This document shows, piece by piece, positions 56,065 through 64,000 of a stretch of 64,000 bases of DNA. Location of the stretch: positions 124,001 through 188,000 of the forward strand of contig CAZGIF010000003.1 of the NCBI GenBank assembly GCA_964526045.1. Reading direction: 5' to 3'. The translations under genes and the position numbers were made by a program. How positions within the stretch are numbered: the stretch's first letter is position 1; every line of letters begins with the position of its first letter. Below the pieces are notes generated by a model. It saw only the letters and a list, made by a program, of their open reading frames with translations. It did no database searches and had not been told where the DNA came from. Origin of the DNA: CAZGIF01 sp964526045 (lineage in GTDB: Bacteria; Patescibacteriota; Gracilibacteria; Absconditabacterales; Absconditicoccaceae).

Positions 56065-59000
56065 ATGTTTCGTTCTCAAGATGCTAAGCCCCATTTTTGG
56101 AATATACAACAACATATTCTAAGTTTTCGAAAAGATCACTCTGTCTTTGAAAAATCAGTCTCATCCAGACCAGCGTCAGACCCATATCTTTTTTTTGATT
56201 GACCTCCATTTATCACATGAATGCCACACTATGGAAGCCTGCTTTCAAGTATTTGCAAAGACGTTATTCCAAGATATCAGACAATGAAATGAAAGCGCGT
56301 CGAAAGAGTACGATGACGAGATTGTCATGGTATTCCTATAGAACAAAAAGTACAAAAAGAAATGTGATTAGAAACCAATAAAGATATCGAAAAAGCATGA
56401 GTAGAGACATTTATCAATCAATGTTACACATATACTCGCTCCACATCCGCGGAACGAAATCGATACATCAACAATATAGGTCGTTGGGTTGATATGGACA
56501 ATGCTTACAAAACCATGGACAATGATTATATGGAATCAGTGATGCGAGTCTTTAAACAATTTTGGGAAAAATCTCTTATCTATCGTGGTAAAAGAGTATC
56601 TTTGTATAGTACCAAACTATCAACTCCTATTTCAAATTTTGAAGTAGCAATGGATGATACATATGAAGAAATCAACGACCCAGCTATAACTGTAAAATTT
56701 CCCTTATTTGCATCAGAACAAACAGCATTGCCTCGAGATACATCTGATATTTCTGCAAAAGTATATGCACTCGCTCGAACAACAACACCTCGAACGATCC
56801 CTTGTAATATGTCTTTGGCAGTCAATAACGATCTGGAATATGTTCTTGTACACTACAATCAAGAATATTATGTTGTAGCCAAAAATAGAACTGACGATGT
56901 GTTTACGTCTGGAGAATATACGATAGTACAAGAGTTTTTGTGAGAAAAATTGGTGTGATTGTCATACGAACCACCATATGATTATTATTACAAAAAAACA
57001 AACAACGAAGCTGATCATAAAATATATAGTGCAGATTTTATCACTGACCAAAGTGGAACTGGTATTGGTCATGAAGCTCCAGAATTTTGAGATGTTGATT
57101 TTGAACTTGCGCAAAAGGTCTGATTGACAATCTCGGAAGCAATGGATGATGCCTGAAAATTCACCTCACAAATCACAGACAAAGAAGGATTGTTTTATCG
57201 TGATCAAAACGACGCGATCATTGAAGAACTCAAAACAAAAAATGCATTGTTTCACAAATGATCTATCACTCACCGTGTGGCATTTTGTCCACGTAGTGGT
57301 GTGCCATTGGTATACAAGGCACAAGATTCTTGGTTTATTGATATCCAATCACTCAAACCAAAATTATTAGAAAAAAATAAAGAAATAAACCGATATCCAG
57401 AACATTTCAAGTTTGGTCGTTTTGCAAAGTCTTTGGAATCTGCACCAGATCGATGTATTTCTAGAACAAGATACCGATGAACTCCTATGCCCGTTTGGCA
57501 AAATGAAGATGCGAGTGAAATAGAAGTTATATGATCTCGTGATGAATTATTTCTCAAAAATAAACCATACAAACAACTAACAAAAATTATTTTTGTACGT
57601 CATGGAAGAACAGACTATAATGATGAATGAAGACATGATCATGAGGGGAGTGCAAAACTTGTTGATTTTGGTTGGGAACAAGCACATACATTAGCCAAAA
57701 AATACAAAAATCAAGATATTGCTGCAGTATACAGTTCCCCTCTTCAAAGATGTGTTGATACTGTTACACCACTGAGCGCACAAAAGGATATTGAAATGAC
57801 TATTGACGAAAGAATCTCAGAAATTAGAATCCCAAAATCTCAAGATCAATTGTTCGATTGTTCATCTATAGTACGAAATGATCTTCCAATAGATTGACGT
57901 GACTCAGAAAGTATCAAAGAGGTGTATCAAAGAGTTGAAGAATTTCTCAAAGATGTTGTGAGAAAACATGCTGGACAAACAATAGTTGTCTGTTCTCATG
58001 GAGATCCTTTGGTATTGATGAGAAAAGTCTTACATGATTTTGATTATGAAACAGACAAATACAAACGATATATGTCCAACAAAAAACATAAAGATCTGAC
58101 GTGTACTGAGTATGTACTTTCAGAACCATGTCAAAGATTAAATCTACATAAACCTTGGATTGATAGTATTTATATCCAAAGTGCTAGTGGACAAAAAATG
58201 ACCAGAAGGTCAGAAGTTTTGGATTGTTGGTTTGAATCTGGTTCTATGCCATATGCACAAGTGCACTATCCTTTTGAAAATAAATCAAAATTTGAGACAG
58301 CATTTCCTGCTGATTATGTTGTAGAATATACATGACAAATTAGAGCATGGTTTTATGTGATGCATGTATTAGGGGTTGTTCTTTTTGACAAACCTGCATT
58401 CAAAAATGTCTTGTGTACGTGAGTGATGAAGTGAGATGATTGACGCAAAATGTCAAAAAGCTACGGAAATTATCCAGATCCAAAACGTTCATTTGAAAAG
58501 TACGGATGAGATGCAGTCAGATTACAATCTTTGTTGTCACCTGTTGTATATGGTGGTGATGTTGATGTCAAAGAATCATGATTTTTGGAAGCTACAAAAA
58601 CAGTTCTCTTACCTTTGTGGAATGTTTTCTATTTCTTCACAACCTACGCAAATATTGATGGTTGGATACCACAAAATGACAAATCAATTAGTACGGAACA
58701 TAACTTTTTGGATGGACGAATTGTCTCAGAGTTGCAATTATTGATACAAACAGTAGATCATGACCTTGCGCATTATAGTATGCATACTGCAACTCGTTCT
58801 GTTATGTCATTTTTGGATGATTTGACAAATCGATATATCAGAAGAAGTAGAAGAAGGTTTCGAAAATCTGAAAATGATGGAGATAAGATCCAAGCATATG
58901 AGACTTTATACCAAGTACTGTTAACTCTTAGTCAGTTGATGGCGCCTTTGATACCATTTACAAGTGAATATATCTATAGAGGCCTCGTTCGTACACAAGA

Positions 59001-59784
59001 AACACAAGATCTTGTTTCTGTACATCTTACGCGTTTCCCAGTTGTTGAAAAGTCACTTATCAATAAAGAATTGTCTTCAACGATGCAACAAGTTAAAACG
59101 GTTGTTTCTACATGACTAGCTTGGAGAAGTAACAAAAATATTAGAGTAAGACAACCCTTGCAGTCAGTCACTATAGGATTTCCATTGGATCAAAACTTTC
59201 AAGACATTATACAAGAAGAACTCAACGTCAAACAAGTAATTGTTGATCCAACAATCAATCAAAAAGTACAAAAAATAGTCAAGCCAGATGGTAAATTATT
59301 ATGAAAAAAATTGTGAGCTGACTTCAAAACAGTGTTGCAATTGGCTAAGTCATGACAGTTTGAACAATGACCGGCTTGAACTGTGCTTGTTGATCGTCGA
59401 ACCTTACAACCTGAAGAATATGAAATCGGTTATATCAAAGTTGATGAAACACTTGATATTGAAGTACAAGATGGAATGGTTGTTGCAATGGATCCAACAA
59501 TAACACCAGAACTTGAATTAGAGTGATTTGCTCGTGATTTGGTAAGATTTATCCAAGAATCTCGCAAAGAAGCATGATATGATATTGCAGATAGAATCTC
59601 TCTGTCATTGTCTACTACAAACTTATCCGAGTCAGACGAGTCTTTTTTGAAGTCTCTTTTGCAAGAACATGGTGCATATATTCAAGAAGAAACTCTCTCA
59701 ACTATTGTTTCTTTGGAAGCATGAGATATCAAAAAGGATATTGAATTGTGAACTGTTTCAGTTGTATGTATTCTCAAAAAATAG
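56065..59784 (+). CDS. ileS: Isoleucyl-tRNA synthetase with an inserted histidine phosphatase domain
   Basis: 1239 residues. Class I elements are complete: DGPPFITGMPHYGS (HIGH-like, about 47-58), CP1 editing region with HEAPEFGDVDFE, KMSKS at 795-799, MPYAQVHYPF, GYDIADRISL anticodon region. Between IGSRDELFLKNKPYKQL and LHKPWIDSIYIQ (about residues 505-692) lies an extra domain, IIFVRHGRTDYNDEGRHDHEG (His513), YSSPLQRCVD (Arg562), DERISEIRIP and VVCSHGDPLVLMRK (His645): a complete histidine phosphatase. Normal IleS has only a short linker there. No frame break joins them. Convergent-free, followed by ung. Confidence 0.95.
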
Positions 59785-59807
59785 ATTTATATTGACCATC
59801 TCGCAAA

Positions 59808-60488
59808 ATGGTACAAATTGATCCTTCTTGGCAAAAACAACTCGAAAACGAATTTACTAAACCATATTTTGCACAGATAAAATCACTTCTCACTGAACAA
59901 AAAAAACAGTGAGTTGAGATTTTTCCAAAGTCAAAAGATATTTTTGCTGCTTTTGATGCAACACCCTTTGACCAGGTACGTGTTGTTATTTTGGGGCAAG
60001 ATCCGTATCATGGACAGTGACAAGCACATTGATTGAGTTTTTCTGTACCCGACTGAATACCGAAGCCTCCTTCATTACAAAATATTTTCAAGGAAATACA
60101 ACAAGACCTTGGTTGAGAGATTACTGGTTGAAATATTCCTGATTCTTGAAATTTACTCTGACGAGCAAAACAGTGAGTCTTTTTGCTCAATGCTATATTG
60201 ACCGTCCAAGCACATAAACCTGCTTCTCATGCCAAGATTTGACGAGAAATATTTACTGATGCTGTAATAACAACTCTTTCACAAAATAAATCCTGACTGG
60301 TATTTCTGTTGTGGTGAAAATTTGCTCAATCTAAATCGTCATTGATAGACCAAACCAAACACCATGTTTTGACAGCACCTCATCCATCACCATTTTCTGC
60401 ACACACATGATTTTTTGGTTCACAGCACTTTTCTCAAACTAATGATATTTTGCTATCGCAAAAACTAGAACCAATACGTTGGTTCTAG
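59808..60488 (+). CDS. ung: Uracil-DNA glycosylase, family 1
   Basis: 226 residues. VRVVILGQDPYHGQGQAHG (catalytic Asp65), LLNAILTVQAHKPASH, FLLWGKFAQSK and the leucine-loop HPSPFSAHTGFFG (His catalytic) are intact, so it should excise uracil from DNA. 23 bases after ileS. The final residues EPIRWF are encoded within the terminator stem. Confidence 0.95.
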
Positions 60489-60493
60489 TTTTT
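60461..60493. terminator. Bidirectional terminator overlapping two stop codons
   Basis: A perfect 14-bp stem (AAAACTAGAACCAA / TTGGTTCTAGTTTT) with loop TACG and T5. Both the ung stop (60486-60488) and the convergent gene's stop (60485-60487) lie in its right arm. Confidence 0.92.
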
Positions 60494-60733
60494 GTATGGA
60501 TTAAGATTATTGTTTTTTTCGCTTTTTAGTAATGCCTCTTCATTACTTTCTAGTAGTTTTTTTTTTCCTTCCTCGAGATCAGCTATGTATTTTTCTACTC
60601 TCAATTCCTCTTCAGATTTTATGTCTTTTTCAATAAATAGATTTTTTAGTTTTTTCTTTAAGTTTTCAATGAATCATTGTTTTTTAGGCTTTTGTTCTAT
60701 ATCTCTTTTTATAAATTCAAGATATTAACTCAT
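60485..60733 (-). pseudogene. Small Lys/Glu coiled-coil protein gene with TAA at codon 3
   Basis: Reading from ATG 60733: ATG AGT TAA, then 79 sense codons (LEFIKRDIEQKPKKQGFIEN, RVEKYIADLEEGKKKLLES) to TAG. Coding quality after the TAA is good, and a TATACT box precedes the ATG. Either CAA became TAA, or the real start is a non-ATG codon downstream such as TTG or ATA. It is a short cytosolic coiled coil of unknown function. Confidence 0.5.
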
Positions 60734-60787
60734 TTGGTGATAGTATAAGATAAAATTATGAAAATATTTTCTTTACTATTTATATAC

Positions 60788-61024
60788 TTATTCTTCAGAA
60801 GATAATCAAGTGTCATTAGATTCAAGTTTACGATTATACCCAGCCCTCGTTGCAGCTTCTTTGTTAAGTTTTTCTATTTCTTTCCTTTTTTGATTTATAG
60901 GTTCAAAATGAAATGCTTTTTCAATCAATATTCTAGCTTTCTCGGTAAATGTTAATTCTTTTTGTTGCCCTTTTATACTTGTTCTATCTGTAATAAACCC
61001 TCTTTGTGTATTTGTATCTCCCAT
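60788..61024 (-). CDS. Hypothetical small basic protein
   Basis: 78 residues, Lys/Arg-rich, helical (TEKARILIEKAFHFEPINQK, IEKLNKEAATRAGYNRK), ending in an acidic tail. No signal peptide. One TGA near the end. Upstream 61025-61235 shows no gene. Unrecognised; nucleic-acid binding would fit the charge but is not shown. Confidence 0.5.
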
Positions 61025-61235
61025 GTTTATATATTTTATAATTAAAAAAAATTGCGACTAGTCGCATAAGAACTCAGAATACGAATATATGTTTTTCTCT
61101 CAATTTAACAAAACTTTATTTGTCTAGTTATAATATAATGGTTAGATCTTTAATTTCAATTAAATCAAACTTGAATAACCCTTTTATATTTACAAAAAAA
61201 TATTCAACAGACACGGTGTCAGGTATATTTCTTTT

Positions 61236-63005
61236 TTACGCTGTAGCTAGAGGTGTGAGAAATTTTCATACCTTGAAATCGCTTCTTATTCTGTTTTTGA
61301 CTTCTCAGACAGTTATTATGCCATCATTATTTCCTCCTTGGGTATCAAATCATTTGTTTTGGCTATATCAAGTTGTAATATTTTTGAGTTTTGTATCAGT
61401 TTTTCCGCTTTTGGAATATAAAACGAAATTATCTGGTTCATTACGGTATAGTGGAAGAAATGTACACATATACAACGTTCACATATCATTGAGAGAGCCT
61501 TTGGGTTTGTTGTAATTTTCATAAAACTTTTCTACATATTTAAGTTGTTGTGTTGCATTCATACGTTTGAGTGCATTCGTTGATGTTCAAAGTCATTCTG
61601 CAGTGCTTGGCATAAACTGAATCAATCACGTTGCACCAATTGAGTTTTGTATATGCGGATCAAATCAGCTTTCATGTTCAAATATCCTCATAAGAAACTC
61701 TGGATAGATTTTCATTCTTTTACTTGTTTCGACAACTTCAGAAATAAAGTCTGTTCAGTATTTTGTTTTGTTGCTAAACTTGTCAGATCTTGTTGCTTTA
61801 AATTCCATATTCATTCGTCAAGCCGGTGGACGTAGTTTTGAGATTCAATCATATGAAGCGTCAGATTGTTCGTGTGATTGTTCTTGTCATAGTTGTGTAC
61901 TCGTTTCTGTATCTCAATCTTGAGTTGTTTCCGATGGTGTATCGTTTTTCTTTGCTTTTTGGGCTAGTGCTTCTATTCAGACAACACCTCATCCAAATCA
62001 TGCAAATCACAAAAGAACATCGACCGCTCATCACAATCCTGACTCTTGTAGATATTCACTGATTGATGTGGGCTTATCATCAAACCATCATGAAAACATC
62101 TGAACATATCCATTGAGTGTTTGATATAGTCATACAAGTGTATCTTGCTGTGTTTGTTTGTTTTTGGAAGATTCCAAAAGCTTAGATCCAGTTGCTTCAA
62201 AACGTGACAAAAGTCAGTGTTGCTCTCATGTTAGTTGAGTACTTGCAAGACGATTTTGTCGTGATGTGGAGTCAGAAAGATCTTTTTTTGTAATAACTTT
62301 TGTAATATCTGTGTCAGGTTTTATATCTTGTATAGCCGTAAAAATGTCTTCTTGTGAACCAAAAAACGTAAGATCATCTCATCATTTGTGTTGTTCCAAG
62401 TACTCTTTTTGTTCTTCTAACTTACGTCCAAAAAGCATAATATTGTCACAATACGTTTTGGCTTCGGGAAACTCATGTAATTGACCAAGAAGAGAGACGA
62501 CCATTGTTCACATTCCTCACTCTTGTGGATCCAACGAACTAAGTCATCAAATAACTTTGGAAAGCAGTCAGTCATCATTTTTGTTTTTTTCTCACAAAAG
62601 CGAGAGAAATCATAAACTCAATGTTTCGTTGCATCTGGCTTGTACTTGTGGGCTCAATCACGACTTCGCAAACATTTGTTCTCCAAACCTAGCCCATAAT
62701 GTATCTAGTTTTTTGAGTGAGATGTTTTTTTGTTCCAAATCTTGCAACAACTTTGGATTATGTTGGTTTAGAAACTCTGCAGAAACTGATGGTTTTGCTT
62801 CTTCTTGTAATGCTTTGGTTTCTACTTTTGTCTGTTCTTCTTGTATTTCAACTTTGAAGACTTTCTCGTTTTTTAGTTTCTCGGCATCTAATTCTCTATT
62901 AAGTATTTCATTTTTTTGTGCATCCAAAAATTCATTCTGACTGGTTGTTTGTTCAGACTGATGTAGCGAAGTATGAGTTTTTTCTGATGATGTAGATAGT
63001 CACAT
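61236..63005 (-). CDS. Lytic transglycosylase-like protein with coiled N-terminus and membrane segment
   Basis: 589 residues in one frame, ATG 63005 (next codon TGA). Residues 1-140 are a Gln/Glu/Lys coil (KNEKVFKVEIQEEQTKVETK). A helical middle follows, then a Gly-rich hydrophobic segment VDVLLGFAGFGGGVVGIEAL (about 335-355), a polar linker and a C-terminal SLT/lysozyme domain: RIFEHESGFDPHIQNSIGAT with catalytic Glu near 445, then GLIQFMPSTAEGLG. Wall hydrolase of phage-tail or secretion type is likely. The tail after the domain (GGNNDGIITVGEVKNRI) looks like an EF-hand-like loop. Confidence 0.82.
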
Positions 63006-63044
63006 ACTGACAAGTATAGCATTTTTTATATCTTTTGCAAAAAA

Positions 63045-63428
63045 TTGGTAGACATAGACCACAAGAGTGGGGTACTTACACTTGAGAAAAGAAATAAAAC
63101 ACCTACAATGTCATATACTCTTTTATGTTTTTTCCATACATGTATGTCGGATTTAGCGGCTTTTGATACACCTGAACAAGAACAAAAAAAAGAGGTACAG
63201 CAAGAAATTGCAACTACCTTCAAAGATTTTTTTTGAGCTTGACTGAGTCAATTGTGAAAAGAGTTAAAAAAAACTGTCTGATGATCCTCATCACACAAAA
63301 AAGATTGAAATACAACATCAGAATGAACAAGAATACATAAACATCCATTTCAAATATCAACTGAAGAAGAAAGTCGAGAAAAAGAAAAAGGTGAACTCAG
63401 AAAACCCATAGGAGAACTTTTAGTATAA
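63045..63428 (+). CDS. Hypothetical protein, uncertain start
   Basis: 127 residues from TTG 63045, or 106 from ATG 63108 (MSYTLLCFFHTCMSD). Middle and end are polar, Lys/Glu-rich and Gly-rich (TTFKDFFGAGLSQLGKELKK). Divergent from the wall-hydrolase gene, with the frame open upstream, and 21 bases before the CAP-domain gene. A short hydrophobic start could be a signal. Function unknown. Confidence 0.5.
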
Positions 63429-63449
63429 TTTTTATACTTTTTACGCTGT

Positions 63450-64000
63450 ATGCGTGTATTTTTTATTTTTTGGACTACTGTTTGTATACTATTCATGCCA
63501 TATTTATCTATGGCAATGACACTTTTTCAGGTTGAAATGGTTCAATGGTTTGAACAAAGATACGGAGATAATGCAAAACAGACAAAAATTAGAGAATTAC
63601 AGCGTTTGATTGGCGTTGTACAACAAATGAAACAAACTTATCCTCAACACAATGATGTTTTGGATCCAATATTGACAGCATGGGTACAACACTCACAAGA
63701 TATACAACAACAAATAGCTACACAAACACTTGTCCAATCGAACAACAATATGCAAAATGTTGACATTCAAAAAGTCAGAACTGCTTTTTTGAATAGTATC
63801 AATATCATAAGACAAACAAGATGACGCAAAAAATACGCATATGACGAAAGATTGGACTATAGTGCGTATGCATGGGCACAAACCTTGTCTGAAAGAAATC
63901 AAGTAACACCTACAAATCGATCTTCACCCTGACCGCATTGGAGAAATACTCCCGATGAATGATATTATAATTATTCTGTTATTGATCAGCGATTTCGTGA
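63450..64000 (+). CDS. Secreted CAP/SCP-domain protein (3' truncated by window)
   Basis: 183 codons in window. Signal peptide (FFIFWTTVCILFMPYLSMA), a helical segment of Gln-rich sequence, then RTAFLNSINIIRQTRGRKK and ERLDYSAYAWAQTLSERN, the opening NxxR and second-helix pattern of CAP domains, with HWRNTPDEGYYNYS following. CAP proteins in bacteria are secreted and their role is usually unknown. The remaining CAP motifs lie beyond the window. Confidence 0.68.

Noticed and set aside
61138..61515. Plus-strand 126-codon membrane-like frame
   Set aside because: Antisense to the SLT/lysozyme domain, which has recognisable motifs.
61853..62185. Plus-strand frame encoding a hydrophobic 110-residue protein
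   Set aside because: It lies wholly inside the minus-strand wall-hydrolase frame, which is continuous from 63005 to 61236 and has a clear catalytic domain; the hydrophobicity is the complement of its charged codons.

Overview
The window reads as coding DNA only when UGA is taken as glycine (translation table 25). TGA sits in frame at invariant glycines across the window: both Walker A loops of the ClpC-type ATPase at the left edge, the P-loop of the pilus ATPase PilB, the GPEGG motif of RsmE, the GGGTP motif of HemW and the DHHA1 glycines of the DHH phosphoesterase. TAA and TAG remain the stops. Together with low GC, dense packing and many short unknown proteins, this points to Absconditabacteria (SR1) or Gracilibacteria in the Patescibacteria; I cannot separate the two from this window alone. 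With the standard code nearly every gene looks fragmented, so all coordinates below use UGA = Gly.

Layout. 0-11 kb: 3' end of clpC, several lipoproteins and membrane proteins, nrdR, a histidine phosphatase, a pilin-like protein, a DHH phosphoesterase and a C39-like peptidase, ending at a tRNA-Arg. 11-20.6 kb: secreted proteins of unknown role, an M3 oligopeptidase, yaaA and a UmuC-like Y-family polymerase preceded by a perfect palindrome. 20.8-25 kb: a possible structured RNA, a CaCA cation antiporter, a lipoprotein with a caspase-like His/Cys pair and a coiled-coil secreted protein broken at an A7 run. 25-34 kb: HIT-like protein, ADP-ribosyltransferase-like protein, rhomboid protease, NAGPA-type glycosidase, PIF1-like helicase, cutA, a decayed aldo/keto reductase and mscL. 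34.4-39 kb: a row of unrecognised soluble proteins with a decayed HIT gene. 39-44.8 kb (minus strand): pilB, a Spy/CpxP-like secreted protein, histidine kinase, response regulator, rsmE and dtd. 45-53 kb: large secreted or membrane proteins of unknown function joined by duplicated upstream modules. 53-64 kb: a DoxX-like protein, hemW, an isoleucyl-tRNA synthetase carrying an inserted histidine phosphatase domain, ung, a 589-residue lytic transglycosylase-like protein and a CAP-domain protein running off the end.

The most unusual object is the IleS-phosphatase fusion at 56065-59784. Also notable are four genes with premature TAA/TAG codons, one A7 frameshift, and the recombined upstream modules shared by neighbouring secreted-protein genes at 46-50 kb. 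The cell-surface share is high (lipoproteins, signal peptides, pilus ATPase, wall hydrolase, surface proteases), which fits an episymbiont or predator lifestyle, though that is inference.
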